64,000 nt of DNA. Origin: JAGVNX01 sp035290965 (GTDB lineage Archaea > Iainarchaeota > Iainarchaeia > Iainarchaeales > GCA-2688035). The notes beneath the pieces are model-generated. The model made no database searches. It had not been told where the DNA came from and saw only the letters and a list, made by a program, of their open reading frames with translations. Shown piece by piece: positions 26,570-35,396 of this stretch; the stretch's first letter is position 1; every line of letters begins with the position of its first letter. The position numbers were made by a program, and so were the translations under genes. The DNA is taken from contig DATDTD010000071.1 of the NCBI GenBank assembly GCA_035290965.1, positions 89,127-153,126 of the forward strand, read 5' to 3'.

Positions 26570-27478
26570 CTAAGCTCCTGGGCCTTCCATCAATTCTAAC
26601 AATCTTTTTGTATTGAAGATTTCTGGTAGGAAAAGTTTGTCAGGTTGATTTTGTGTAATAGTACTGTAAATTTCTTTGAAGCTGTTGTCCGCTATTGATC
26701 TTATGTTTTCTGCCATTAAAACGTATTTTTTCCAGTCTCGTTGGTCTTCCCAATCGATCGAGATGTAGTCGCCAAGTAGCCTTTGTGAGAATAATCCAAT
26801 AGTCAAAAAAGCGTTTTCTAAATCCCTTTGTCGTTGACGTTTAAATTCTTCAGGATTAAGTGTGTGTGGAAAGCAAAAGGTATCTAAGTCTAGTATTTCT
26901 CCTAAAATACTAACATTTCCAGGTAATAACCCTCCAAAAAATCGCGGGTTATTAATTGTTGCCTCATTTTTGTGGATTATAGCAATCTGAGCTGCGAGGT
27001 TTTTTGAAAAGTTTTTTGTGATAATTTTTATTGCATCTAAATCTTTTTTATTATCATTAGTTTTTTTGAAACCAAAACTTTTGAAAACTTCGTTGATCCA
27101 ATATTGACGATAAAAATTTCTTTTTTTTCTTGATGGTTGTCGAACTTTGGCAGCAATTGCAAAATCCTTTAAATTAGCATTTCCAACTTCTGACACTCTC
27201 AAATCTGGTCGCCGTGCTATATACGTGAATTGGAATAGCGTGTTTGGTGTGCCGAGTTTTTTTAGTATGCTCTCATTTGGGATGGTGGAAACTTTAAATC
27301 CTAAAAACCTTAAAACAGCAGGCAATTTAGAACGTGGAATTGCTAAAAGCTGTGTTAAGAGAATAGGAGAAAGCGTGGGAACAAATTTTAATCCAAATCT
27401 TCTTAGGGTTTGTCGCTCTTGTCTTACCCAAGAGCTTATGAGTAATCCTTTGCAAAAATCGGCAGAAACCGCATGCAA
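26570..27478 (-). CDS. hypothetical protein, possibly kinase-like
   Basis: This protein has 302 residues and no certain family. The stretch GGLLPGNVSILGEILDLDTF (about 187-206) resembles the metal-binding loop of SelO-type atypical kinases (NxxNMSILGLTIDYGPF), preceded by an AAQIAIIHKNEA helix like the helix before a kinase catalytic loop. Early residues are rich in Arg and hydrophobics. A perfect hairpin AATAAAC-CCGAC-GTTTATT (27478-27496) lies just upstream of the start. The gene sits in the accessory insertion of the ribosomal cluster. The kinase idea is inference. Confidence 0.5.
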   Translation of the reverse strand: MHAVSADFCKGLLISSWVRQERQTLRRFGLKFVPTLSPILLTQLLAIPRSKLPAVLRFLGFKVSTIPNESILKKLGTPNTLFQFTYIARRPDLRVSEVGNANLKDFAIAAKVRQPSRKKRNFYRQYWINEVFKSFGFKKTNDNKKDLDAIKIITKNFSKNLAAQIAIIHKNEATINNPRFFGGLLPGNVSILGEILDLDTFCFPHTLNPEEFKRQRQRDLENAFLTIGLFSQRLLGDYISIDWEDQRDWKKYVLMAENIRSIADNSFKEIYSTITQNQPDKLFLPEIFNTKRLLELMEGPGA

Positions 27479-27574
27479 TAAACCCGACGTTTATTAGGAA
27501 AATTGAACAAAAAATAAAAAAGATAGTGCGGCAACAATAGGGAGAATTTCAGCAAAAATTAGAACAGACTCGAC

Positions 27575-28192
27575 TCAGAATTTGATTTGTTGAATGTTTG
27601 TAAATCCGTATTTGTTTATTTCTTGATTAAATTTTTCTTTTAGGTTTTTTTTGCACCAGGCTAATGATTGTTTTAGTTTATTTTTTGCTATTTTTTTTGA
27701 TTGCTGCAAGTATAAGGGTTCATTTTTCACTACATCCAAGATTCGCCCCAAGTACCACTTTGTTGCTTGTTCTTGGTTCCATTTTTTCTTTTTTTTAATT
27801 TCTATTACTCTTTTTATTGCTTGATTTCCTATTCCGTCAAGTTTGTCTGCGTCATAAATTATTATTGAATAAATATCTTTTAGAGATTTTGACAAGTCTG
27901 TTCTGCTGTGGTTTTTAATTGCATTAAAGACTATGTTGATTTGTTCTTTTGGAAAGTTTAACTTAGTTAAAATCTTTTTTGCCTTTTGAGAGCTTTTTAA
28001 TGCGTGGTTTTCTTCATCAGAACGGTCACAGTCGTGCAAAAGCAAGGCTGCTGTGAGAATGTTTTTGTTAAGTTTCATTACATGACTTATCTTGTTTCCA
28101 TTATTTTGTACTCTGATTAAGTGGTCTAAGCCATGGCCGGCATCCAAGTCTTCATTTTTTAGTGCTTTGACTATTTCTTTTTTTAAGCTCAT
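27575..28192 (-). CDS. HD-domain metal-dependent phosphohydrolase
   Basis: This protein has 205 residues with the HD signature: His in LDAGHGLDHLIRV, His-Asp in LLLHDCDR, a further His in AIKNHSRTD and Asp in IIYDADKLDGIG. These ligands bind two metals in phosphohydrolases acting on nucleotides or phosphorylated small molecules (COG1418-like). The start overlaps the stop of the aaRS-like gene by ATGA, so the two are one operon. The C-terminal 60 residues are Lys-rich helices. The substrate is unknown. Confidence 0.8.
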   Translation of the reverse strand: MSLKKEIVKALKNEDLDAGHGLDHLIRVQNNGNKISHVMKLNKNILTAALLLHDCDRSDEENHALKSSQKAKKILTKLNFPKEQINIVFNAIKNHSRTDLSKSLKDIYSIIIYDADKLDGIGNQAIKRVIEIKKKKKWNQEQATKWYLGRILDVVKNEPLYLQQSKKIAKNKLKQSLAWCKKNLKEKFNQEINKYGFTNIQQIKF

Positions 28193-29469
28193 TGAAAGTC
28201 AACCTTGATGGTGTTTACAACCCTTACTGGCTTCTTTTCTTCATTCATTAATACTAGCCCTTCCTGTTTTAGTTCTGATATTGCTGCACTGACATTTGAA
28301 ATGTGCTTGTTCAGTCTTTTTGAAAGGTCTGTTATTGAATTTTCTCCGTTACAAAGTTCTAATAACTTTAAGTAGGTTTCACTTCTTAGGAATTTTGCAA
28401 CTTTTGTTATCTGGTCTTTTTTTGAGATTATTAAATAGGTTTTTGGGGTCGGTTGGGATGTTGTTCTTTTAATGTTCCTTAAGAATGCATTAAGGTTGTG
28501 TGCTAGTATTATTTTTTGATTTTTATGGCTGTTCTTTTCCAGTTCCGGCTTGTTTTTTGAACTTGTTACTTTCCCGCTCTTGCTTAGTGTTAAATATTCT
28601 TCAAGCTCGTTAAGAATTGTTTCAAACAGTAATTTAATGTGTTCTTTTGAGACTTTATATTCGTCAATTACTTTGTAAATTTCTTCAACAGACATGTCCC
28701 AGTGAGGAACTAGAAACTTTTTATTAACTTTGGAATTATGCCCAAAGCAGGGAACATCTCTTAGTGTTATCAAGGTTGGCAGATTTGACAATACACTGTT
28801 TTTAGAAAATATTTTCTTGGCTTTTAGTGATACTGGCGCTGTGCTGTTGCTTAAAACAAGTATGTCTATTTTTCCTTCAATTTCTTCAGGAAATAACTTG
28901 TGAAAATAAGTTGCCACAAACAAATCCATTGTTTTCTGCAAAACATAAGCAAAACTGTATCTTGTTTCTTTAGAAATATAATAGCGAGTTGTAATGTCTG
29001 TAGGGATATTGCTTATATGATCTGGGTACAGGCTTAATGCATTGTAAAATTCTATGCTTTGCTTAGGGTCAAAAGTTAGGAATTTTGCCCAAGCATCAGA
29101 AGCAGTGAACAAAAAAATGTTATCTTCCTTAACACCCGCAGTTGAAAGTATTGTTCTCACTTGGTTAATGTTGTGATGTAAGAATTTTTCATCAAGTTCT
29201 GCGGTTTGCACAGAAAAATAAGCGTGTTTTTTTGCTGAAAGAACAGTATCAGCATATGAAATGTAAAAGTAAACGTTCTCAAAACTGCTTAACTTTGAAA
29301 TGTCAATTAATTGAGAAAGGAAATAATAGTTTGGACTTGAATAATTTGTTGAAAAATAAACATTAATTCTTTTGCCGCTGTTAAGTTTTGAAACGATTAA
29401 GTTATCAAAAATGGGCTTTTCACTCTTAGGGATAACAAAATAATTCTCTAAGTCATTCAAAAAAACCAC
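28189..29469 (-). CDS. class I aminoacyl-tRNA synthetase-like domain fused to a winged helix
   Basis: This protein has 426 residues. Residues 30-270 resemble a degenerate Rossmann core of TrpRS/TyrRS: a strand and loop INVYFSTNYSSPNYYFLSQL where HIGH would be, helices ending in LSTAGVKEDNIFLFTASDAW, then KIDILVLSNSTAPVSLKA and PTLITLRDVPCFGHNSKVNK, where KMSKS should be. Neither signature is intact. The end (about 355-420) is a winged helix: LLELCNGENSITDLSKRLN, HISNVSAAISELKQEGLVLM. It may be a DNA-binding regulator that senses an amino acid or adenylate. The start is GTG; TTG at 29460 is possible. Confidence 0.55.
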   Translation of the reverse strand: MVFLNDLENYFVIPKSEKPIFDNLIVSKLNSGKRINVYFSTNYSSPNYYFLSQLIDISKLSSFENVYFYISYADTVLSAKKHAYFSVQTAELDEKFLHHNINQVRTILSTAGVKEDNIFLFTASDAWAKFLTFDPKQSIEFYNALSLYPDHISNIPTDITTRYYISKETRYSFAYVLQKTMDLFVATYFHKLFPEEIEGKIDILVLSNSTAPVSLKAKKIFSKNSVLSNLPTLITLRDVPCFGHNSKVNKKFLVPHWDMSVEEIYKVIDEYKVSKEHIKLLFETILNELEEYLTLSKSGKVTSSKNKPELEKNSHKNQKIILAHNLNAFLRNIKRTTSQPTPKTYLIISKKDQITKVAKFLRSETYLKLLELCNGENSITDLSKRLNKHISNVSAAISELKQEGLVLMNEEKKPVRVVNTIKVDFQ

Positions 29470-29771
29470 TTATAAAAAGTATATAAAAACATGCTTATTT
29501 TAAATTAATATTATGTTTTTCGTGTAAGTGGCTTATTCTGCTTAATTAACTACTCTTAAATAAAAAGCAAAACAACAATGCTATAGAATGACCCTAATAA
29601 GTTGTCAACCAACAAAACAAAAAACATTTTTTATCAGCCAAGATAATCTTTTGCTTTTTCAAATTCTTGTTTAATCCTTTCTTGCGATGTTATTTGAGGG
29701 CATTTCTTCCAAGTATTTCATTTTTTGTGTTTGGTAGTGGGCTTATTCTTCTAATACTTTTTACATTTCTT
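29470..29771. other. gap between the insertion and rpl11
   Basis: TATA-like runs (TATAAAAAGTATATAAAAA, 29471-29489) serve the minus-strand aaRS-like gene. Near 29640-29710 a minus-strand frame reads CPQITSQERIKQEFEKAKDY and stops, preceded in another frame by MKYLEE, which looks like a frameshifted gene remnant. Nothing else is supported. Confidence 0.35.
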
Positions 29772-30242
29772 TTATTGTTCAAGCATTGAATCGAATTTTC
29801 CTTCCTTTATTTCCTTCTGTATCTGCCTTGCGGGCTTTCCTTCTACTGTTACTCCCATGCTGTCGCAAACCCCGATTGTTTCTTTTGCAACTGCCTTTAG
29901 GCTTGAGGCGCCGGAATTATCCTGTTTCATTTTGGAAATTTTTATTATTTCCTGCATTGAAAGGTTTCCAATCGGCTGCTTGGGGTTTGCGGCGCCTTTT
30001 TCAAGCTTGAGTTCTTTTTTAATGAGCGCGCTAGTGGGCGGGCTTCCTACTAAGATTTCAAAATTCTTTTTCGAGTCAATCGAAATAGTAACTGGGACTT
30101 TCATTCCCGCATAATCCTTTGTTTTTTCGTTTATCTGGCTTACGATTTCTCCGATGTTTACTCCGAGAGGGCCGAGAGCTGGTCCTAAAGGCGCAGCTGC
30201 TGTTGCTTTTCCTGCTTCAACCAGAACATTTATTTCAGCCAT
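29772..30242 (-). CDS. rpl11: ribosomal protein L11
   Basis: This protein has 156 residues. The N-terminal domain has GKATAAAPLGPALGPLGVN and the C-terminal RNA-binding domain has KQPIGNLSMQEIIKISKMK, followed by the GVCDSMGVTVEG block. L11 forms the GTPase-associated centre with the P0-P1 stalk. It lies 18 bases after nusG. In most archaea rpl1 follows directly; here 4.5 kb of unrelated DNA intervenes. Confidence 0.97.
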   Translation of the reverse strand: MAEINVLVEAGKATAAAPLGPALGPLGVNIGEIVSQINEKTKDYAGMKVPVTISIDSKKNFEILVGSPPTSALIKKELKLEKGAANPKQPIGNLSMQEIIKISKMKQDNSGASSLKAVAKETIGVCDSMGVTVEGKPARQIQKEIKEGKFDSMLEQ

Positions 30243-30260
30243 AAAATCACATCAAAAAGA

Positions 30261-30701
30261 TTATTCTTTTATCACTCTTATGTTTTCAGCTTTCAAGGTA
30301 ACGGGAATTTTTACTGCCGCTTCAAGGAGTTCAACCACAACCTCTTCCTTTGCATCGTTTACGCGCATTATCCTTGCCTTTTCTCCTTTAAAGGCACCGG
30401 AAACAATTTCAATTTTGTCGTTTTCCTTTATTGATTTCATCAATGGCTTTGATTCGAGCAGTGCTTCGATTTCCTTTATGTCTACAGCGCCCTTTACAAT
30501 GCCAGAACCTTTTATGTGCGGAGTTCCCGCAATAGCGTTTCTTACATTCAGCTCGTCCTGTGCTTCAATGAGAATATATCCTTTGAGGCCGGGGATAACT
30601 GCAATGCTGTAAACAGGCAGTGTTTCATCGCGGACTTTTCTGCCAAGCATGTCTACTACAAGGCTTTCCTGCCCAACAGTTGTGCGGACTGAAAACAGCA
30701 T
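30261..30701 (-). CDS. nusG: transcription elongation factor Spt5 (NusG)
   Basis: This protein of 146 residues has an NGN domain (LFSVRTTVGQE, PGLKGYILIEA, and GTPHIKG) and a KOW domain (IKENDKIEIVSGAFKGEKARI). It binds RNA polymerase with Spt4 and promotes processivity and transcription-translation coupling. The ATG at 30701 is preferred over a GTG three codons upstream. It follows secE as in most archaea. Confidence 0.96.
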   Translation of the reverse strand: MLFSVRTTVGQESLVVDMLGRKVRDETLPVYSIAVIPGLKGYILIEAQDELNVRNAIAGTPHIKGSGIVKGAVDIKEIEALLESKPLMKSIKENDKIEIVSGAFKGEKARIMRVNDAKEEVVVELLEAAVKIPVTLKAENIRVIKE

Positions 30702-30738
30702 AAAAAACACGTTTTTTTAACAAAAATTTTCGGCTTTT

Positions 30739-30963
30739 TCAAAAGCCTATTCCCGTCAAGGTAAAAGTAATGATTACAATAAAACCAATTATTGCAATGA
30801 TTATTATTCCAATGCCTGTTACCTTCACCATTGTGGTAAACTCTTCCCTCGAAGGCTTTTTTGAAATAATGAAAATCCTTCTGGAAGAAGACAAAAAATC
30901 CCTTAATTTTCCGGGAAGATTAAGCCTTGAAAAAAAATTTCCCTGCCCTTCAGAATTTTCCAT
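30739..30963 (-). CDS. secE: protein translocase subunit SecE (Sec61 gamma)
   Basis: This protein of 74 residues has an amphipathic helix with the RIFIISKKPSREEF block that lies on the membrane surface, then a single transmembrane helix (residues 46-70, GIGIIIIAIIGFIVIITF). This is the usual SecE/Sec61-gamma plan. The acidic/polar extension of about 15 residues at the N-terminus is slightly longer than usual. It lies between ftsZ and nusG. Confidence 0.92.
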   Translation of the reverse strand: MENSEGQGNFFSRLNLPGKLRDFLSSSRRIFIISKKPSREEFTTMVKVTGIGIIIIAIIGFIVIITFTLTGIGF

Positions 30964-31048
30964 AACAAAACCAAAAATATTCTTCTAGCTAAAAGCGCTG
31001 ATACTAAAATTAAACAAAAAAAGGTTTTTAATGCTTGGTTTTGCAGGC

Positions 31049-32176
31049 TTAAGTGAACTTTATTCCCAAATCAATCTCTCCCGACTGCCTTCCATCGGAA
31101 CCGCCGTCAAGATAGGGGAATTTTCCGCCCGCAATAACAACCATTGCCTGAATCTGGTTTTTTGGGATTGTATCGTCAATCATTGCGCCCCAGATAATAT
31201 GGGCATTGTTGCTGATTTTTGCGGAAACAGTTTCCACAATCATTTCCGCTTCCCTGAGAGTCATGTCGCTTCCGCCCACTACATTCACGAGTGCGCGGTT
31301 AGCATCGCTGATATCAACGTCAAGCAAAGGGCTTGTCAGTGCGTTTTCAACTGCTTCAAGCGCGCGGGATTCCCCTGCTTCGGAACTTCGTGATTCTCCC
31401 AAGCCGATCATTGCCGCTCCCCCTCTCTGGAGAATTGTGCGCAGGTCTGCAAAATCAAGGTTTATCAAGCCCGGCTTTGTAACCATTTCAGTAATTCCCT
31501 TTACTGCATTTGTAAGGACTTCATCGGCAACCTTAAATGCCGCATTTACAGGAAGGTCGGGTGCAATTTCAAGAATCTTGTCGTTTGGAATCACAATTAC
31601 TGTGTCGGCGTATTTTTTCAAATTTGCCAAGCCAGTCATTGCGTTTTCCATTCTTTTTTTGCCCTCAACAGTGAAAGGAAGAGTTACAACGCCCAAAGTA
31701 AGCGCTTTCATTTCCTTTGCAATCTCGGCAACAACAGGCGCTGCGCCTGTTCCTGTTCCGCCGCCCATTCCGCAGGTAATAAAAACAAGGTCTGTTCCCG
31801 CAAGCGCTTCAGCAAGCTCTTCAGCGCTTTCCCTTGCAGCCCCTTCTCCCACCTGAGGGTCAGAGCCGCTTCCCAGGCCTCTTGTAAGATCCTGCCCCAC
31901 CAAAATTTTTTTGTCGCAAACAGTGTTAAGCAAATCCTGCGCATCAGTGTTAATCCCGAGAGTTTCCGCGCCAATGATTTTGATTTCAGTCATTCTTTCA
32001 ATAGTATTGCAGCCTCCGCCTCCCACGCCTACAACGCGGATTTTTGCCTGCGATGATTCAAGAAGCTTTACAAGCTCTTCATCCGAGCGCGGTGTTTTGC
32101 TGAGCTTTTCAGTTGATTTCTTTGCGGCAGCCTCAGATTTAGCCCTAGAAATTGCTTTTCTTATAACGCTTTCCAT
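31049..32176 (-). CDS. ftsZ: cell-division protein FtsZ
   Basis: This protein of 375 residues has the tubulin-like GTPase core. The N-terminal extension of about 45 residues with EELVKLLE precedes VVGVGGGGCNT. The tubulin signature GGGTGTGAAP lies near residue 140 and the T7 synergy loop NLDFADLRTIL near 240. It polymerises into the division ring. The ATG at 32176 has GAGGGGTG upstream; a longer frame to 32203 lacks support. The protein ends without an obvious conserved C-terminal peptide. It heads the ftsZ-secE-nusG-rpl11 operon. Confidence 0.97.
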   Translation of the reverse strand: MESVIRKAISRAKSEAAAKKSTEKLSKTPRSDEELVKLLESSQAKIRVVGVGGGGCNTIERMTEIKIIGAETLGINTDAQDLLNTVCDKKILVGQDLTRGLGSGSDPQVGEGAARESAEELAEALAGTDLVFITCGMGGGTGTGAAPVVAEIAKEMKALTLGVVTLPFTVEGKKRMENAMTGLANLKKYADTVIVIPNDKILEIAPDLPVNAAFKVADEVLTNAVKGITEMVTKPGLINLDFADLRTILQRGGAAMIGLGESRSSEAGESRALEAVENALTSPLLDVDISDANRALVNVVGGSDMTLREAEMIVETVSAKISNNAHIIWGAMIDDTIPKNQIQAMVVIAGGKFPYLDGGSDGRQSGEIDLGIKFT

Positions 32177-32336
32177 AAACACCCCTCGATTGCAAAAAGG
32201 CAAGTTTTTGCCGTTAAAAATTATTATAACATATCCCTAATTGAAAAGGAATTTAAATGTTGGCATGACTTTTAAAGGCGGACAAAACTCCCCTCAAAAA
32301 CTTTAATAAAAAGCTCGCGAATCATATTCAGTAGAT

Positions 32337-33362
32337 ATGGGCACGCAAATAACCGAAATACTTGAAAAACAGGAAATAGAACTCGGGTTTTTAAACGGCA
32401 GGCGCATCGGAATCGATTCCTACAACATCCTTTACCAGTTTCTTTCAATCATCCGCGGCGCGGACGGAACTCCACTAATGGATTCAAAGGGAAGAATAAC
32501 CTCGCATCTTACAGGATTATTGTACAGGACAGTCAATCTTCTCGAAGCAGGCGCTTTGCCTGTTTTTGTTTTCGACGGAAAGCCATTGAAACTCAAATCA
32601 GAAACAACAAGGGCGCGGAATGAAATCCGCACAGCCGCGGAAAAAAAATTCCATGAAGCAAAGGAAAAAGGCGAAGTCGAGGAAGCAAGAAAATTCGCAA
32701 TGCAGGCAACAAAACTCACAGGAGAAATGGTTGAAGAGGCAAAAACATTAATCGGTTTAATGGGCCTGCCTATTGTACAGGCAGAGCATGATGGGGAAGC
32801 CCAGATTGCGCAGATGGTTGAAAAGGGGGATTTGTACGGATGCGTTTCGCAGGATTTTGATTCTTTGTTGTTCGGGGCAAAACGCTTGTTCAGGAATATA
32901 ACTGTTTCGGGAAAAAGAAAAGCGCCGGGAAAAAACTATTATTATAATGTCAGCCCTGAAATGATTGAGCTTGAAAAAAATCTTGCAAAGTTAGGCATTA
33001 CGCGGCAGAAGCTTGTATGGATTGGAATTCTGGCAGGGACTGATTTCAACAAAAAATTTCCGAAAATAGGCTCGAAAACAGCGCTGCAGCTTGTGCAAAA
33101 ATATTCTTCTTTTGAAGAAATAATCTCGCACACAAAATTCACGCCTGATTTTGATTACAAAGAGATAGAGGAAATTTTCCTGCGCCCCGAGTTTTCCGAA
33201 AACTACAAAATTGAATTCAAAAATTTGCAGAAGGAAAAAATCCTTGATTTTTTGTGCAATGAACACAGCTTCAGCAACGAGCGCGTACAGAACGCGCTGA
33301 AAAAGCTCGAGGCAAAAATCGATTTCAGCGCAAAGCAGAGCAGATTAAGCTCCTGGGGATGA
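32337..33362 (+). CDS. fen: flap endonuclease 1
   Basis: This protein of 341 residues has the XPG N-domain (RIGIDSYNILYQF, FVFDGKP) and I-domain (QAEHDGEAQIAQM, CVSQDFDSLLFG, then LAGTDFN and KIGSKTALQLV). It removes 5' flaps in Okazaki-fragment maturation and repair. The C-terminal KQSRLSSWG resembles a PCNA-interacting motif (QxxLxxWF) but lacks the final aromatic residue. It is divergent from ftsZ and the first of a plus-strand set with two following genes. Confidence 0.95.
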   Translation: MGTQITEILEKQEIELGFLNGRRIGIDSYNILYQFLSIIRGADGTPLMDSKGRITSHLTGLLYRTVNLLEAGALPVFVFDGKPLKLKSETTRARNEIRTAAEKKFHEAKEKGEVEEARKFAMQATKLTGEMVEEAKTLIGLMGLPIVQAEHDGEAQIAQMVEKGDLYGCVSQDFDSLLFGAKRLFRNITVSGKRKAPGKNYYYNVSPEMIELEKNLAKLGITRQKLVWIGILAGTDFNKKFPKIGSKTALQLVQKYSSFEEIISHTKFTPDFDYKEIEEIFLRPEFSENYKIEFKNLQKEKILDFLCNEHSFSNERVQNALKKLEAKIDFSAKQSRLSSWG

Positions 33363-33368
33363 AAAAAA

Positions 33369-33974
33369 ATGGCAGTAAAAGGAATTGTAATTCGGCCGGA
33401 ATTTTTTGATTCCAAAAATCTTGAAATGCACACGGGAAGGGCCGAAGAGCTGTTTCAGCAAATCCGCGGACAAAAGCCTTCCCGCGACTTTTACATCAAC
33501 TTCAGTTTAAGCATTGGCTTTTTTCAAAAAGGCATTAACAGATTAAGCGATGGCCCAAGAGACTGCAATCTTTTTGTTTCAAACCGCGGAATACAGAGGA
33601 CAATAGAAGTGCTTCCCGAAAAAACAGATGTGGGATATATCAAGGTTTGGATTGACCCAACAGGAAAAGAAATCCGCACAGTCGGATTTTTTCCGATAAG
33701 TACGCCACAAAACCTAAAATTGCTGGGAAAAGGAATCACCTCTTTTGCCGAACTCCAGATAGAAAGGCAATTGGAAAAATGGTTCCCGGATTTCAAAATA
33801 ACACACAGCAGCAATCCAACCCCTGAAAGAAAACGCCAGCTCAGAAAAAGAGGGCGCGAAATAGGGGAAAAAGTGCCTTTAAGAAAAGCAATCGCACTGA
33901 CAAGCACATATGTCAAAAAAGGAATCCGGCAATACAACGCGCGCAGCGCACTCCGCAGGCGCAGCAGAAGGTGA
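33369..33974 (+). CDS. hypothetical basic protein
   Basis: This protein of 201 residues has a mixed alpha/beta N-terminal half (IRPEFFDSKN, FYINFSLSIGFF, DVGYIKVWIDP) and a very basic tail (RKRQLRKRGREIGEK and ARSALRRRSRR) that suggests nucleic-acid binding. No family is recognised. It follows fen by six bases and precedes the HD gene, so it may be in the same operon. Confidence 0.65.
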   Translation: MAVKGIVIRPEFFDSKNLEMHTGRAEELFQQIRGQKPSRDFYINFSLSIGFFQKGINRLSDGPRDCNLFVSNRGIQRTIEVLPEKTDVGYIKVWIDPTGKEIRTVGFFPISTPQNLKLLGKGITSFAELQIERQLEKWFPDFKITHSSNPTPERKRQLRKRGREIGEKVPLRKAIALTSTYVKKGIRQYNARSALRRRSRR

Positions 33975-33979
33975 AAAAA

Positions 33980-34576
33980 ATGCCTGAAGAAAACGCAAAA
34001 AGCCTCTTGAATTTTTTTGAAACAATCGGAAAGCTCAAGGGATTGAAAAGAACTGGCTGGGTTGAGCGCGGGGTTTCAAATCCCGAAAGCGTCGCAGAGC
34101 ATGCCTTCAGAATGAGCGCAATGGCGCTTGTTCTCGCTCCGAAACTGAAATGCGATTCTGAAAAGTTAGTGAAAATGTGCATTGTCCACGATTTGCACGA
34201 AAGCATTTCCGGAGATTTGATTCTCGACTGGAAAAGGCACGGCTCAAGCTACAAGGGATTAAACAAAGAGGAAAAGGCAATGCGCGAAAAAAAAGCCTTT
34301 GAAGAACTGCTCGAAATTCTCGGCAAAAAAGATTCGCGCGAATTCAAAAAGCTCTGGCTTGAGTTTGAACAGCAAAAAACAGGAGAGGCAAAAATCGCGC
34401 GCGAGCTCGATGTGCTTGAAATGCTTTTGCAGGCAGCAGAATACGAAAAGGCAGACAATCACGCAGAGAAAAAGCCTGTTTGGATTCCATGGATAACAGC
34501 GCACAGTCAAAGCATAAAAAATCCCGAACTGCGAAAAATCCTCGAGGAAATAAAAAAAGAAATGGCTGTAGGGTAA
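33980..34576 (+). CDS. HD-domain phosphohydrolase (YfbR/HDDC2-like)
   Basis: This protein of 198 residues has an HD fold like YfbR/HDDC2 5'-deoxynucleotidases: RTGWVERGVSNPESVAEHAFRM supplies the first His and Glu, IVHDLHESISGDL the His-Asp pair, and ARELDVLEMLLQA the distal Asp. Family enzymes hydrolyse deoxynucleoside monophosphates. The ATG at 33980 is chosen because AGGTGA lies six bases upstream; the GTG at 33971 overlaps that site. Confidence 0.85.
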   Translation: MPEENAKSLLNFFETIGKLKGLKRTGWVERGVSNPESVAEHAFRMSAMALVLAPKLKCDSEKLVKMCIVHDLHESISGDLILDWKRHGSSYKGLNKEEKAMREKKAFEELLEILGKKDSREFKKLWLEFEQQKTGEAKIARELDVLEMLLQAAEYEKADNHAEKKPVWIPWITAHSQSIKNPELRKILEEIKKEMAVG

Positions 34577-34619
34577 TTGCCGATATTTTTAAATATTACT
34601 TTGCATTACATTGTATTGC

Positions 34620-34934
34620 ATGGAAAACATCTGTTTAAGGCTTGATTCTGCGCTTGCAAGGCAGATTGAAAAAGACATGAAGGAATTCAAATATTCAACA
34701 AAGACAGAATTCATTCGGGAATCCATCAGGGACAAGCTGAAATCGAACCAGTCTGAAAGGGAAAAAAGGGGCTGGGAAGCGCTTTTTGCGGCAAGAGGCG
34801 CATTAAAGGGCAAAAGCCGGTTCAAAACAGATGAAGAATGGCACAACTGGAGAAGCAACGAAGGTAGCAAGCAGCTAATGAAAGAACTGGAAAAAAAATT
34901 TGCTAATCAAAAAGAACCTGTTCTGGAACTCTAG
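34620..34934 (+). CDS. ribbon-helix-helix (CopG-like) protein, putative antitoxin
   Basis: This protein of 104 residues starts ENICLRLDSALARQIEK and continues YSTKTEFIRESIRDKLK, the ribbon-helix-helix DNA-binding fold. The C-terminal half is a charged helix that could bind a partner. It faces a PIN-domain gene and overlaps its 3' end by 32 bases, so the pair is tail-to-tail. TTTTTAAATATTAC before the start is a TATA-like element. Confidence 0.75.
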   Translation: MENICLRLDSALARQIEKDMKEFKYSTKTEFIRESIRDKLKSNQSEREKRGWEALFAARGALKGKSRFKTDEEWHNWRSNEGSKQLMKELEKKFANQKEPVLEL

Positions 34935-35319
34935 ATTCTGTAACATCAAAAAGCTCTTCAAAGTGCCTGTCGCGCGTAATAATAATTGCATTATTATCTC
35001 TTGCGAGAATGGCGTGCAAAACATCGTTGAAAGGAAGATTCCTTTGCATTGAAATAGTTGCCGCTTCATTTTTCTGCTGTTCAAAAATCGGAACTAAAAT
35101 AAGCAGGTCTTTGAAATCCGGAACAATTTCTTTGTAGAACCTGTCTGCAAATTCTTTAAGCTCAAAGATAGTTGCTGCAGAATAAAGAATCTTGCAGTTT
35201 TGCCCTCTGCAGTTCTTCAAAAACTGAAAAGCAAATTCTCCCAAAGGCCTTATGCCGTCTTTTCTGTCTTCAAAATAATCCCTCCAAATAGAAGTGTCCA
35301 GATAAAATCTTTTAACCAT
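34903..35319 (-). CDS. PIN-domain (VapC-like) ribonuclease
   Basis: This protein of 138 residues has the PIN acidic residues: Asp in FYLDTSIWRDY, Glu in ATIFELKEF, Asp in PFNDVLHAILA and Asp in IITRDRHFEE. VapC toxins cleave tRNA or rRNA. The ATG at 35319 is preferred over the longer frame to 35343. It converges on the ribbon-helix-helix gene, whereas classical VapBC pairs are on one strand, so cognate pairing is likely but unproven. Confidence 0.8.
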   Translation of the reverse strand: MVKRFYLDTSIWRDYFEDRKDGIRPLGEFAFQFLKNCRGQNCKILYSAATIFELKEFADRFYKEIVPDFKDLLILVPIFEQQKNEAATISMQRNLPFNDVLHAILARDNNAIIITRDRHFEELFDVTESRVPEQVLFD

Positions 35320-35396
35320 GCCAAAAAGGCATTGCAACTGCAATTAAAAACAAGCGCCCTATTCGACAAATGCCGAGGATAAAAAAAAATTGCGAA

